From assembly GCA_016191205.1 (NCBI GenBank), contig JACPPB010000005.1, positions 32,064 through 96,063 of the forward strand: a stretch of DNA of 64,000 bases. The letters run 5' to 3'. Origin of the DNA: Gammaproteobacteria bacterium. GTDB lineage: Bacteria > Pseudomonadota > Gammaproteobacteria > Pseudomonadales > Porticoccaceae. The translations under genes were made by a program, and so were the position numbers. The notes beneath the pieces are model-generated. The model worked only from the letters and a program-made list of their open reading frames with translations, made no database searches and had not been told where the DNA came from. Shown piece by piece: positions 14,890 to 24,744 of the stretch. Each line of letters begins with the position of its first letter. Position 1 is the first letter of the stretch.

Positions 14890-16392
14890 GTGCCAGACCA
14901 CGCCCTGGAATTCAGCGCCCGCGCGGGCAGCGTCATCCCGTTCAAAACCGACTGCCTGATCGTCCCGGTGCCGGGCAAGCTGCCGCTGCCGGCTGCCGCC
15001 GCCGCGGTCGATGCCGCGCTGGGTGGTCAAATCAGCGCGCTGGTCGATGCCGGCGATTTCACCGGCGCGTTGAGCGCGGCGCTGATGCTGCACCAGCCTG
15101 CGGGGCTGACGGCGACGCGACTGTTGCTGATCGGCACCGGCAAGGAACCGCCCATGCCCCGCGATGTTCTCAATCTGGTCGCGGCCGCTGCCCGCACGGT
15201 GCAGGGCACGCCGGCCAAGAGCGCTGCCCTGCTGGTCACGGATCTGCTCGGCGAGCGGGAGCCGACCGCGTTCGGACGCCAGGCGGCGCGCCTGTTTTGC
15301 GAGGCGGGCTACAAATTTCGCCCCGGTGAAGACAACGGCAAGCGCGGCAAACTCGGTCGGCTCACCCTGGTGTGCGAGGAGCGCAGTCAGGTGCGCCCGC
15401 TCACCCGGGGTCTCGAGCTGGGCGCCGCCATCGGCACGGGAATCAACAGCGCGCGCCGCCTCGGCGATCTGCCCGGCAATGTGTGCACGCCCGGCTACCT
15501 CGCGGAACAGGCCCGCGAACTGGGCAAACGCCATACCGGCGTCAGCGTCCGGGTGCTCGACGAAAAGCAGATGGCCAAGCTGAAAATGGGCGCATTGCTC
15601 TCCGTCACCGCGGGCACCGCGCAGCCCGCTTACCTGATCGCGCTGGAATACCGCGGTGCCGCCGCGCAGGCACCGGTGGTGCTGGTCGGCAAGGGCGTGA
15701 CCTTTGACTCCGGCGGCATCAGCCTCAAGCCCGGCGCCAAAATGGACGAAATGAAATACGACATGTGCGGCGCGGCGAGCGTCCTGGGCGTGATGGAAGC
15801 CGTGGCGGCGGCGGCACTGCCGCTGCACCTGGTGTGCCTCATTCCCACGGTGGAAAACCTGCCCAGCGGCACCGCCACCAAGCCCGGCGACGTGGTCACG
15901 TCGATGTCGGGCAAGACCATCGAGATTCTCAACACCGACGCCGAGGGCCGGCTGATCCTCTGCGACGCCCTCACCTATGCGGCCCGTTACAAGCCGGCGG
16001 TGGTGATCGACATCGCCACCCTCACCGGCGCCTGTGTGGTGGCGCTGGGCAAGCAGGCGAGCGGCCTGTTCAGCCCCAACGACACTCTGGCGGCGGAGCT
16101 GCTGGCGGCGGGCGAGGCCTCCGGCGACCGCGCCTGGCGGCTGCCGCTGTGGAAGGAATACGACGAACAGCTCAAGAGCAACTTCGCGGACATCGCCAAC
16201 GTGGGCGGGCCCGAAGCCGGCAGCATCACCGCCGGCTGCTTTCTGGCGCGCTTCACCAGGGACTACACCTGGGCGCACCTGGACATCGCCGGCACCGCCT
16301 GGAACTCGGGCCCGAAAGGCGCCACCGGCCGCCCCATCCCGCTGCTGATGGAGTACCTGCTCGGCCGTATCGACGCGGTAGGGAACGCGTGA
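14890..16392 (+). CDS. pepA: Leucyl aminopeptidase PepA
   Basis: A 500-residue M17 aminopeptidase, the usual length for PepA. The catalytic domain has VGKGVTFDSGGISLKPGAKM near 265-285 (metal-binding Lys and Asp), DMCGAASV, NTDAEGRLIL near 346-355 (metal site and catalytic Arg) and ATLTGACVVALG near 380. It is a hexameric cytosolic two-zinc exopeptidase; in enterics it also binds DNA. The GTG at 14890 with GGAG 7-10 nt upstream is preferred over the in-frame start at 14797. The 3' end overlaps holC (GTGA). Confidence 0.96.
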   Translation: MPDHALEFSARAGSVIPFKTDCLIVPVPGKLPLPAAAAAVDAALGGQISALVDAGDFTGALSAALMLHQPAGLTATRLLLIGTGKEPPMPRDVLNLVAAAARTVQGTPAKSAALLVTDLLGEREPTAFGRQAARLFCEAGYKFRPGEDNGKRGKLGRLTLVCEERSQVRPLTRGLELGAAIGTGINSARRLGDLPGNVCTPGYLAEQARELGKRHTGVSVRVLDEKQMAKLKMGALLSVTAGTAQPAYLIALEYRGAAAQAPVVLVGKGVTFDSGGISLKPGAKMDEMKYDMCGAASVLGVMEAVAAAALPLHLVCLIPTVENLPSGTATKPGDVVTSMSGKTIEILNTDAEGRLILCDALTYAARYKPAVVIDIATLTGACVVALGKQASGLFSPNDTLAAELLAAGEASGDRAWRLPLWKEYDEQLKSNFADIANVGGPEAGSITAGCFLARFTRDYTWAHLDIAGTAWNSGPKGATGRPIPLLMEYLLGRIDAVGNA

Positions 16393-16832
16393 CCCGAATC
16401 GGTTTCTACGAGATCACCGGCGGCGCCGACGCGCACCTCGCGCTGTGCTGCCAACTCGCCGCCAAGGCGATGGCACAGCGCATGGACACCCTGATTCACT
16501 GCCCCGATGCCGCAACGCTCGATCAGCTCGACGCCCTGCTCTGGAGCCACGCCCCTACCGCCTTCATCCCCCATGGCCGCGCGCCCGATCCGGCCGCGCC
16601 CGTGACGCTGAATCTGGATGGCGACCCGGGTCACCATCACGGCCTGCTGATCAACCTGGCGGCGGTGGCGCCGGACTGGTTCAGCCGCTTCGAGCGTCTG
16701 GCGGAATTCGTCCACGCCGAAAATCCGCACCAGCGGGAACAGATGCGCGAGCGCTATCGTTTCTATCGCGATCGCGGTTACGCGATCCAGCACCACAAAC
16801 TCGGCGTGCCGGCGCGCGCGCTGGCCTCATGA
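16389..16832 (+). CDS. holC: DNA polymerase III subunit chi
   Basis: A 147-residue protein with the chi pattern: an N-terminal strand RIGFYEI, then LCCQLAAKAMAQRMDTLIHCPD, ALLWSHAPTAFIPHG, and a C-terminal LLINLAAVAPDWFSRFERLAEFV. Chi links the clamp loader to single-strand-binding protein during replication. The GTG start overlaps the pepA stop, and the stop overlaps the next small gene (ATGA). pepA-holC-valS is a conserved gammaproteobacterial order. Confidence 0.93.
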   Translation: MTRIGFYEITGGADAHLALCCQLAAKAMAQRMDTLIHCPDAATLDQLDALLWSHAPTAFIPHGRAPDPAAPVTLNLDGDPGHHHGLLINLAAVAPDWFSRFERLAEFVHAENPHQREQMRERYRFYRDRGYAIQHHKLGVPARALAS

Positions 16833-16999
16833 ACGGGCGCGAACCGGGCGATCCGGAGGACGATCCCGCGCCGGACCCCGCGGAACTCGATCTGTCGGTG
16901 CTGGAAATACCCATTCTCACCGAGGTGCTGGAACCTCCGGCAACGCCATCGCCAGTGGCGCCGGTTCCCGGAGACCCGGAGCCGGATCAGCCCCTATAA
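16829..16999 (+). CDS. Small acidic proline-rich protein between holC and valS
   Basis: A 56-residue protein, very acidic and proline-rich: EPGDPEDDPAPDPAELD, a short LSVLEIPILTEVLEPP stretch, then a P/A/V-rich tail. No domain is recognised. The start overlaps the holC stop (ATGA), which favours real translation. A short acidic protein at this position between holC and valS is seen in other gammaproteobacteria as I recall, with PILTEV resembling a short interaction motif. The function is unknown. Confidence 0.6.
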   Translation: MNGREPGDPEDDPAPDPAELDLSVLEIPILTEVLEPPATPSPVAPVPGDPEPDQPL

Positions 17000-17031
17000 T
17001 TCTCAACCTTGAATTCTCAACCTTGAATTCT
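16998..17031. repeat. Short tandem repeat, 14-bp unit
   Basis: The unit AATTCTCAACCTTG occurs at 16998-17011 and 17012-17025, with a partial third copy to 17031. It spans the stop of the small acidic gene. Confidence 0.8.
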
Positions 17032-17078
17032 GGCGCCCGACCTTGATTTCTCGGTCGTTGGGAGCCTTGGACCATGTC

Positions 17079-17136
17079 CTTCGACAAGCTCAGGACGAAC
17101 GGAGAGCTTCTGCTTCCGCTGGTGAACTTGTCGAAG
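17079..17136. repeat. REP-like inverted repeat with CTTCGACAAG arms
   Basis: CTTCGACAAG (17079-17088) pairs with CTTGTCGAAG (17127-17136) across 38 nt. The left arm lies in GTCCTTCGACAAGCTCAGGA, a sequence type scattered widely in proteobacterial intergenic regions. It sits between holC and valS. Confidence 0.7.
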
Positions 17137-17240
17137 CATGAACGGGGCCTGATGATGCCGGGCATCACTGACTCTCGACCTTGACTTGCCGGCCCCGCGC
17201 CACCCGTTGCCACCTTCCACCACGAGAACCATCCCGCGTT

Positions 17241-19848
17241 ATGGACAAGACTTATCAGCCCGGCGCCATCGAACAGCACTGGTACCAGATTTGGGAAGCA
17301 CGCGGCTACTTCAAGCCGCGCGGCGCCGGCGAGCCCTTCTGCATCATGATCCCGCCACCCAATGTCACCGGCAGCCTGCACATGGGCCACGGTTTTCAGG
17401 ACGCCATCATGGACGCCCTGATCCGCTTGCGGCGCATGCAGGGACGCAACACCCTGTGGCAAGTGGGCACCGACCACGCCGGCATCGCCACCCAGATGGT
17501 GGTGGAGCGGCAACTCGAAGCCGAGGGGCTGAGCCGCCACGATCTCGGCCGCGAGGCCTTCATCGACCGGGTGTGGCGCTGGAAAGCGGAATCCGGCGGT
17601 ACCATCACGCGCCAGTTGCGGCGCCTGGGCGCGTCCACCGACTGGTCGCGGGAACGCTTCACCATGGACGAAGGCTTCTCGCGCGCGGTGCGCGAAGCCT
17701 TCGTGCGCCTCCATGAAAAAGGCCTGATCTACCGCGGCCAGCGCCTGGTCAACTGGGATCCGCAACTGCACACCGCGATTTCCGATCTCGAAGTGGTGAG
17801 CGAAGAGGAAGCCGGCCATCTCTGGCACTTCCGCTACCCCCTCGCCGACGGCTCCGGGCACCTCACCGTCGCCACCACTCGCCCCGAAACCATGCTGGGC
17901 GACACCGCGGTCGCGGTGCATCCGCAAGATGAACGCTACCGCCACCTGGTGGGCAAAAGCATCCGGCTGCCGCTGGCGGACCGGGAAATTCCGATCATCG
18001 CAGATGACTATGTAGATCCGGCATTCGGCAGCGGCTGCGTGAAAATCACGCCGGCCCACGATTTCAACGACCACGCCCTGGGTGAGCGCCACAGCCTGCC
18101 CCTGATCAATATCCTGGATGCGGATGCGCGCCTGAACGGCAACGTCCCGCCCGCCTACCGTGGCCTCGACCGCTTCGCGGCGCGCCAGCGCGTGGTGGCC
18201 GACCTCGACGCGTTGGGGCTGCTGGAGAAGGTCGAGGACCACCGCCTCAAGGTGCCGCGCGGCGACCGCTCCGGCGTGGTGATCGAACCCTGGCTCACCG
18301 AGCAGTGGTATGTGGACGCCAAACGTCTGGCGCCGCGCGCCATCGCCGCGGTCGAAAGCGGCGCCATCCGTTTCGTGCCGAAGCAGTACGAAAACATGTA
18401 TTTCGCCTGGATGCGCGAGATTCAGGACTGGTGCATCAGCCGGCAACTCTGGTGGGGACACCGGATTCCCGCCTGGTACGATCCCGACGGCAAGGTTTAT
18501 GTGGGCCGCTCGGAAGCGGACGTGCGCAGCCGGCACGGCATCGCGGCCGCGGTGCCCTTGCGCCAGGACGAGGACGTGCTCGACACCTGGTTCTCCTCCG
18601 GGCTGTGGACCTTCGGCACTCTCGGCTGGCCCGAGCCGACCGCGGAGCTGGCCGGCTTCCATCCCACCGACGTGCTGGTCACCGGCTTCGACATCATCTT
18701 CTTCTGGGTCGCCCGCATGATCATGCTGACCCTGGAATTCACGGACGAAGTGCCGTTTCGCACCATCTACGTCCACGGCCTGGTGCGCGACGGCCAGGGC
18801 CAGAAGATGTCGAAATCCAAGGGCAATGTGCTGGACCCCATCGACCTGATCGACGGCATCGGCCTGGAAGAACTGGTGGCCAAACGCACCAGCGGGCTGA
18901 TGCGACCCAAGGATGCGGAGAAAATCGCCCGCCAGACCCGCAAGGAATTCCCCGACGGCATCGCCGCCCACGGCACCGATGCCCTGCGCTACACCTATTA
19001 TTCGCTCGCCAGCACCGGGCGCGACGTCCGCTTCGACGTCGGCCGCATCGAAGGTTTCCGCAACTTCTGCAACAAGCTCTGGAACGCGACCCGCTATGTG
19101 CTGATGAACACCGAGGGCGAGGACTGCGCTCAGGACGGGCACGACGAATACGAGCTGTCCCGCGCCGACCGCTGGATCATCAGTCGCCTGCAGCGCGCCG
19201 AGCAGGCGGTGATCGCCGCACTCGACAGCTTCCGTTTCGACCTGGCTTCCCAGGCGCTCTACGAATTCGTGTGGTCCGACTACTGCGACTGGTATCTGGA
19301 ACTGTCGAAACCCGTACTCTGGGACGAGGCCGCACCCCCGGCCCTGAAAATCGGCACGCGCCGCACCCTGGTGCGGGTGCTCGAAACGACCTTGCGCCTC
19401 GCCCACCCGTTCATGCCCTTCATCACAAATGAACATCGCGCCGGGGCGCAAACTGCCGCTCTATTTCCGCCACGGCGACGCCGCCGACCGCGCCCGCCTG
19501 GACGCCAATCGCAGCTATCTGGCGCGGCTCGCCAATCTCGACGCCATTATCTGGCTGGAACCGAACGCCGAACCACCGGCCGCGGCGACGGTGCTCGCCG
19601 GCGCCATGGAAATCCATGTGCCGCTCGCGGGGCTCATCGACAAGGACGCGGAACTCGCGCGGCTCGACCGCGAAATCGCCAAAACCGCGCAGGAGATCCA
19701 GCGTCTGAACGGCAAACTCGGCAACGACAATTTTGTCGCCAATGCGCCGCCCGACGTGGTGGAACGGGAGCGCGAAAAAGCGGCGGCGGCGGCGGATGCC
19801 CTGCAGCGGCTATCCGCGCAGCGCAAGCGGATCGCCGCTTTGCCCTGA
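17241..19848 (+). pseudogene. valS: Valyl-tRNA synthetase with internal deletion and frameshift
   Basis: The first ~730 codons (17241-about 19430) are normal Val[16 protein letters not shown] near 37-50 (HIGH site), a CP1 editing domain containing [44 protein letters not shown] near 522, and the start of the anticodon-binding domain ending HPFMPFIT. The frame then shifts by one and resumes at [13 protein letters not shown] (19429) through the C-terminal coiled-coil arm ([20 protein letters not shown]...) to 19848. Roughly 55-60 residues that normally lie between ITE and MNIAPGR are missing. As written the protein could not fold normally. valS is essential, so an assembly error is more likely than real loss. 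The start is ATG at 17241 with a weak GAGAA upstream. Confidence 0.85.
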
Positions 19849-19935
19849 CCGCGGAGCCACGCTGCCGGGGTCCAATTCGCGGACCATACCGGTTACCCTT
19901 GGGACAAGCCTTGTCGATCAGCACGAGACGTCCCC

Positions 19936-21651
19936 ATGACCGAGACCGCCGCGATTCCCGTCCCCGTTCCGCTGCTCGATCAGCGCCTGACGACGGCGCC
20001 GGGTTCGCCGTTCGGCATCGAAACGCTCAACATCCGGGGCATCGAAACCCCGTGCTGGCGCCAGAGCTTTCCCCATCTGCGCGCGGCGTTCGCGCACACC
20101 GCACAGTTCGCGGCGCGCGACTATCTGGTGTACGAAGGCGAGCGTCATACCTACGCCGAGCACCACCGCCAGGTTGCGGCGCTCGCCCACGCCCTGACGA
20201 CACGCTTCGGCATCCGCAAGGGCGATCGCGTGGCGCTGGCGATGCGCAATTATCCCGAATGGCCCGCGGTGTTCTGGGCCAGCGTGGCGATCGGCGCCAT
20301 CATCGTGCCGCTCAACGCCTGGCTGACCGGCGGCGAACTCGCCTATGCGCTGGCCGATTCCGGCAGCCGCCTGCTGGTGGTCGACGCCGAGCGGCTGGCG
20401 AATCTCGCGCCGCATCTGCCCACGCTGACGGAGCTGGAAGCCACCGTCGTGGTGCGTGGCGCCGACGCGCTGCCGGCGCGGGTTCATGCCTGGGGCGAGG
20501 TGCTCGCTGAACCCCATCCCGCAGAGCTGCCGCCCTGCGCGCTCGATCCCGAGGACGACGCCGCGATCTACTACACCTCCGGCACCACCGGGCGACCCAA
20601 GGGCGCGCTGCTCACCCACCGCAACATCTGCGCCAACCAGGTCACCGGCGTCTATCTGCGCGCGCGTACCGAATTCCGCTACGGCCGCACGCCCCAGCCA
20701 CCCACACAGCAGATGGGTCAGCTCATCAGCGTGCCGCTGTTTCATGTCACGGGTTCCGTCGCCATGCTGATCGGCAGCACCATCCAGGGTTCGAAACTGG
20801 TGTTCATGCGTCGCTGGGATCCCGAAGACGCGATCCGGCTGATCGAACGCGAGCGTCTCAACTCGTTTGGCGGCGTGCCCTCAATGCCGTTGCAGGTGAT
20901 CGAATCGCCTGTTTTCAGGCAACACGACACCTCCTCGGTGATGGCGGTGCTGTTCGGCGGCGCCCCGCCGTCGCCGGAACTCGCGCGTCGCATCAAGGAC
21001 GTGTTCCCGAACGCATCGGCCAGCAACGGCTACGGCCTCACCGAAACCTCCGGCGTCGCCACCGTGAATGTCGCCGAGGACTATCTGGCCAAGCCCGCCA
21101 GCGCGGGCGTGCCGGCGCCGGTGTCGCGCGTGAAGATCATGGATCGGGATGCCATCGCGGAACTGCCGGTGGGTGAGACCGGCGAAATCTGGATTCGCGG
21201 CCCGCAGGTATTCAAGGGTTATTGGCGCAATCCCGAAGCCACCACCAATGCGCTGGTGGATGGCTGGCTGCGCAGCGGCGATCTGGGTTACGTGGATGCG
21301 GAAGGCGCGCTGTTCGTGGTCGATCGCGCCAAGGACATGCTGCTGCGCGGCGGCGAGAACATCTACTGCATCGAAGTCGAAAACGCGTTGCACACCCACC
21401 CGGAAGTGCTGGATGTCGCCGTGGTAGGCATTCCCGATCCGATCCTGGGCGAACGCGTGGGCGCCATGGTGCAGTTGCGCGCGGGCGCCACCGCGGATGC
21501 CGCGGCCCTGCGCGCCCATGTCGCCGCGCGTATCGCCGCGTTCAAGGTACCCGAGCGCATCGACATCGTGCGCGAACCGCTGCCGCGCAACGCCAACGGC
21601 AAGATTCTCAAGCCGCAGGTGAAAGCGGCGATGGGGTTGTCAGGCGGCTGA
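19936..21651 (+). CDS. AMP-dependent acyl-CoA synthetase (class I adenylate-forming)
   Basis: A 571-residue ANL-superfamily enzyme. The P-loop-like [12 protein letters not shown] lies near 211-222, [10 protein letters not shown] near 355, [18 protein letters not shown] near 447 (ribose-binding Asp), RGGENIY near 472 and a C-terminal catalytic Lys in [10 protein letters not shown]. It activates a carboxylic acid to acyl-AMP and then acyl-CoA. The N-terminus (about 1-45) is longer than in medium-chain ligases. Fatty acid is the likeliest substrate class but the exact acid cannot be read from sequence. It starts 87 nt after valS and has no obvious pathway neighbours. Confidence 0.9.
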   Translation: MTETAAIPVPVPLLDQRLTTAPGSPFGIETLNIRGIETPCWRQSFPHLRAAFAHTAQFAARDYLVYEGERHTYAEHHRQVAALAHALTTRFGIRKGDRVALAMRNYPEWPAVFWASVAIGAIIVPLNAWLTGGELAYALADSGSRLLVVDAERLANLAPHLPTLTELEATVVVRGADALPARVHAWGEVLAEPHPAELPPCALDPEDDAAIYYTSGTTGRPKGALLTHRNICANQVTGVYLRARTEFRYGRTPQPPTQQMGQLISVPLFHVTGSVAMLIGSTIQGSKLVFMRRWDPEDAIRLIERERLNSFGGVPSMPLQVIESPVFRQHDTSSVMAVLFGGAPPSPELARRIKDVFPNASASNGYGLTETSGVATVNVAEDYLAKPASAGVPAPVSRVKIMDRDAIAELPVGETGEIWIRGPQVFKGYWRNPEATTNALVDGWLRSGDLGYVDAEGALFVVDRAKDMLLRGGENIYCIEVENALHTHPEVLDVAVVGIPDPILGERVGAMVQLRAGATADAAALRAHVAARIAAFKVPERIDIVREPLPRNANGKILKPQVKAAMGLSGG

Positions 21652-21706
21652 AAAACCGCCGCGGCAGTTTCTCTGTTGCCTGTAGGTCGAGCACGCTCCG
21701 TTTCCG

Positions 21707-21757
21707 TTCACCCCGAGCGCGAGCCGTCGAAGGGCGGGCCTCTCCGTTCAGGGTTCG
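21707..21757. repeat. REP-like intergenic repeat, degenerate
   Basis: GAGCCGTCGAAGGGC and the downstream TCCGTTCAGGGTTCGACC resemble diverged copies of the CTTCGACAAGCTCAGGA-type repeat at 17079. It lies downstream of the acyl-CoA synthetase, partly over the 3' end of the PLA2-like gene. Confidence 0.4.
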
Positions 21758-22272
21758 ACCGACTCGATAGGAACGGAAGCTGGCACATCGCGCGTACAAG
21801 CGGGCACACCGGTGCCAGGTGCTTCAACGTCATAGCCATGGGTATAAGGCCAGCCAAAACCCCAGCGCCAGGGCGTCGGCAGATAGGGCGTGCCGCCGAC
21901 ACGCACACCGAAATAGTACAGCCTCGCCAGAACCGGATGATTTTTCGCCGCCACACATTGACCGAATTCCGCGTCAGCCAACGCGCGTTCCTCCGCGCTG
22001 CCCCCACGCCAGTAGCGCGCATCATGTTCGTCGCAACAGCGCGCGAAATTGAAATCCGGAGCCATCGAACAGCCATCGACCACGCAGGCACGGGGAGGCT
22101 GCGGCACCCCGGCGGGCAGCGCACCGATGGCGTCGCAGGGGATTTGGCGGGCGCAGCCACCGATCGCCAGTGCCGCCGCACATCCGCAAGTGCGCCACAG
22201 GGCCTTGCCGATGGCCGTGCGGAGGGCGCGGAACCGCGCCGCGACCTTGAACATCGGCTGGCGGGGCGGCAT
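21748..22272 (-). CDS. Putative lipoprotein with phospholipase A2-like CCxxHD motif
   Basis: A 174-residue protein. A hydrophobic segment ending in AIGGC (Cys40) looks like a lipoprotein signal. The mature part has CCDEHDARY at 79-87, the catalytic helix pattern of secreted phospholipase A2 (Cys-Cys-x-x-His-Asp-x-x-Tyr). It is preceded by CSMAPDFNFAR and followed by Asp100 and a further Cys106, fitting a compact disulphide-linked helical fold. The calcium loop is not obvious. The ATG at 22270-22272 overlaps the stop of the upstream patatin-like gene (TGATG). Two lipoprotein phospholipase-like genes in one operon suggest joint action on phospholipids. The PLA2 assignment rests on this motif only. 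Confidence 0.6.
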   Translation of the reverse strand: MPPRQPMFKVAARFRALRTAIGKALWRTCGCAAALAIGGCARQIPCDAIGALPAGVPQPPRACVVDGCSMAPDFNFARCCDEHDARYWRGGSAEERALADAEFGQCVAAKNHPVLARLYYFGVRVGGTPYLPTPWRWGFGWPYTHGYDVEAPGTGVPACTRDVPASVPIESVEP

Positions 22273-23585
22273 CACTTGGTGTAGGTACAGGTCGGGTTGT
22301 CACCACCAAGGTAATCGCCGCCGCTCAAAATGTCCCTGATCGCCGCCAGACAGACGTTGTCAGGCGTCATCAGGCGCGCCACCACCTTGTCGATCACCCT
22401 GGCATCCGGTCTGCTGATCTTGAAATTGGTGGGAATGTTGGTGACCTCCTTTCTGAGTTCATCGTCCTTGATGTCCTCGAATTTGACATGGTAGAAAATC
22501 GTATGGGCTTTCCTCGCGCTGTCGCCGTCCTTCAGGGCAGTGAGTTTCGCGACAAATTCCCCCAGCGTCTTTTCGCGATTGGCAGCGAGCAGACTGTCGG
22601 ACGAATCCAGAAAATTGCTGTCGACGATAAAATCGGAGACCTTGCGCGAATCCCAGTCATGGCTATCGACGCCGCTCTTTCCCGTGTACGCATCCACCAG
22701 AATCACGATGACGCGCGGCGGAATCGGCGTTTCCATGGTATCGAACATCCGGGATACGCCATAGAGGCCAAGGTTGTCCATATTCCCGCCATCGAACACA
22801 TGGGTGTAAGCATCTTTGTCGAAGTTTTTCAGCGTCATGTAGCTGAACACCGCGGGGAAGGTGGCAGTGGCCATGACCGCGCGTCCCAGCTCATAGTCGT
22901 TGATGTCGGACTTGATGGTCGAAAAATCCTCGGCGGTGAAGGTGAACGATTTGCCGAAGGAATCGCTGGTGCCATTGGTCGCGTTGAGTATCAGGTAGGG
23001 TCGATCAGGCAGCAAATCACCTATCTTGAGATCTTGCCCGGTGGGCCGCCGATCATACAAATTGTCCGCCAGGGTTTGCGCCATGATGTCGGTGCGGTCA
23101 TACGAAGTGACCCAGTATTTGGCGATATTGGTCGGCCAGAACCAGTTGCCGAACCATTTGTTGATGTAATTTTTCCGCATCAATCGCCTGACCACTGCCC
23201 GGTCCCACTCACGCCCGTAACCCCGCTGCGCCGCCGAACCGGGACAGGGCTTGGCGTCGGTTGAAATCCCGTAATAGGCCGCCGGCAGCGAACCGCCGGA
23301 GACCGAGGAAATCACATCGACCTCACACAGCATGTCGAGATCGGGAAACGTCGTTTGCAACGCGAGCATCACATTGGCGGACCAATAGGCGGCACGGCTG
23401 CCGCCGCCCGACAGCGCCAGCACAAACAGGGTATCGTCGCGCCCGCGCTCGGGCGTCACGTGCAGCGTCGCGCGACTGAGCTCGATGGCGGGATCCCGCC
23501 GCTCGACATTGGTATGGGAATACGGCGAAAACCCGCAGGCAGACAGCAACAGCGCAACACCGACGGTCCAGATTCCGGCTTTCAT
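22272..23585 (-). CDS. Patatin-like phospholipase lipoprotein
   Basis: A 437-residue lipoprotein. The signal ALLLSAC places the lipid-bearing cysteine at 17. The patatin core has GGGSRAAYW at 60-68 (oxyanion hole), SSVSGGSL at 93-100 (nucleophile Ser96) and VFDGGNMDNLG near 263-273 (catalytic Asp265). The expected activity is acyl-ester hydrolysis at the cell envelope. The ATG at 23583-23585 is chosen because GGAGG lies 6-7 nt upstream and a signal peptide follows at once. The 3' end overlaps the PLA2-like gene by 1 nt. Confidence 0.88.
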   Translation of the reverse strand: MKAGIWTVGVALLLSACGFSPYSHTNVERRDPAIELSRATLHVTPERGRDDTLFVLALSGGGSRAAYWSANVMLALQTTFPDLDMLCEVDVISSVSGGSLPAAYYGISTDAKPCPGSAAQRGYGREWDRAVVRRLMRKNYINKWFGNWFWPTNIAKYWVTSYDRTDIMAQTLADNLYDRRPTGQDLKIGDLLPDRPYLILNATNGTSDSFGKSFTFTAEDFSTIKSDINDYELGRAVMATATFPAVFSYMTLKNFDKDAYTHVFDGGNMDNLGLYGVSRMFDTMETPIPPRVIVILVDAYTGKSGVDSHDWDSRKVSDFIVDSNFLDSSDSLLAANREKTLGEFVAKLTALKDGDSARKAHTIFYHVKFEDIKDDELRKEVTNIPTNFKISRPDARVIDKVVARLMTPDNVCLAAIRDILSGGDYLGGDNPTCTYTK

Positions 23586-23761
23586 ATTGGGCCTCCGCTG
23601 CACCAATGCTCGTCGCGTTCCGCTGTCCGCTCGACGCGGCTTGTCATGCCCCGATAGTAGGTCCGACTTGTCCGGGGCGGCAAGGTGGGCGATCCGGATC
23701 CACTGATACCGCCGTCACAATAATCGCGTTGCCCCGGACGGACGCGAGCATGGCCTTGGAT

Positions 23762-24208
23762 TCATTGTGAACGCGAGGCAATCGTCGCTTCCCAGACCGC
23801 GACATCACCCGCAATTACCCGAAACAGCGGATGCGGATCGGGCAGTTTGAGGGCGGTGAATTGCTCAAGCCACGCCGGTGCTCGTATCAGAAGCTTGTTG
23901 GTGAGATGTTCCCATTCATGGCGGAGCTGACCTTCAGTGACCGTCAGTGGGTTGCCGGATCCGTCACGGCCAATCTTGCTCGCGTCGAAGCGATAACCGC
24001 GACATTCGGCCTCCGACCATACGCCGCGGAGATACGCCACGATATTCCCGCCGGGATCCGGAGACTCCAGAAATCGTGCCAACTGTGGATGATGTTTGTA
24101 GCCCCGCGTTTGACCCGCGATAACCGCCTGAGCCAGCAAACCTTCGCGCCATAACGCCACGAGGCCTTTGGTGTCGAGATAGCGGGGATGCAACGACCAT
24201 ATCCGCAT
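23762..24208 (-). CDS. Pyrimidine-dimer glycosylase/endonuclease V family protein
   Basis: A 148-residue protein with the Pyr_excise-family opening MRIWSLHPRYLDTKGLVALWREGLLAQ, then GYKHHPQLARF (33-43), and later RHEWEHLTNKL. The T4 relative cleaves the glycosyl bond at UV dimers and nicks the strand using an N-terminal Thr. That residue is not at position 2 here, so catalysis may differ and the true activity of this branch is uncertain. It is a single gene between the phospholipase and suf operons. Confidence 0.75.
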   Translation of the reverse strand: MRIWSLHPRYLDTKGLVALWREGLLAQAVIAGQTRGYKHHPQLARFLESPDPGGNIVAYLRGVWSEAECRGYRFDASKIGRDGSGNPLTVTEGQLRHEWEHLTNKLLIRAPAWLEQFTALKLPDPHPLFRVIAGDVAVWEATIASRSQ

Positions 24209-24264
24209 ACGTCATTTACCCGGTGGTTCACAACAGGCCACGGGAATTGCGCGAATCGCTCACG

Positions 24265-24744
24265 TCAGACAACGCTCTGACCCGCAGCAGCTTCCGCGAA
24301 TTTACGAATTTTCCTCACCATCGCGCGCAGTCCGTTGCCCCGCGTAGGCGAGATATGGCGCAGCAGATCGATGCGCGCGAAAAATTCTTCGATGTCGAAG
24401 GTGCCGATTTCGGCGGGCGTGCGGTTGTTGAAGGCAGCGAGGACGATGGCCGCGAGTCCCCGGACGATGAGCGCGTCCGAATCCACGATGAATTGCAGTT
24501 TCCCGGTGACCGGGTCGCGGCGGTGCTCGATCCACACCTGACTCTGGCAGCCGTGGATATAACGGTCTTCGGTTTTGAGTTCTTCCGGCATCGGCGGCAG
24601 TTCCTTGCCGAGGTCGATGAGGTAGCGATAGCGGTCTTCCCAGTCGTCGAAAAAGGCGAGCGACTCGGCGATATCCTCGGCGTCGATGCCGCGGCCGAAG
24701 GGCACCTGCTCGAACACGGCGGTGTAATCGGCCGCGCCGTCCAT
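24265..24744 (-). CDS. sufE: Cysteine desulfuration protein SufE
   Basis: A 159-residue protein of the SufE family: FDDWEDRYRYLIDLGKELPP (32-51), then IHGCQSQVWI with the sulphur-accepting Cys66, and a C-terminal RGNGLRAMVRKI. It takes persulphide sulphur from SufS and passes it to the SufBCD scaffold. Last gene of sufB-C-D-S-A-T-E; the start overlaps the sufT stop by 1 nt (TGATG). Confidence 0.95.
   Translation of the reverse strand: MDGAADYTAVFEQVPFGRGIDAEDIAESLAFFDDWEDRYRYLIDLGKELPPMPEELKTEDRYIHGCQSQVWIEHRRDPVTGKLQFIVDSDALIVRGLAAIVLAAFNNRTPAEIGTFDIEEFFARIDLLRHISPTRGNGLRAMVRKIRKFAEAAAGQSVV

Noticed and set aside
16917..19451. An 844-codon minus-strand open frame
   Set aside because: It is antisense to valS and has no recognisable protein content.
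19430..20510. Continuation of the valS reading frame past 19430 as a ~1100-residue fusion
   Set aside because: After the frameshift the translation becomes arginine/alanine-rich noise running into the acyl-CoA synthetase gene; the genuine C-terminal part resumes in another frame.
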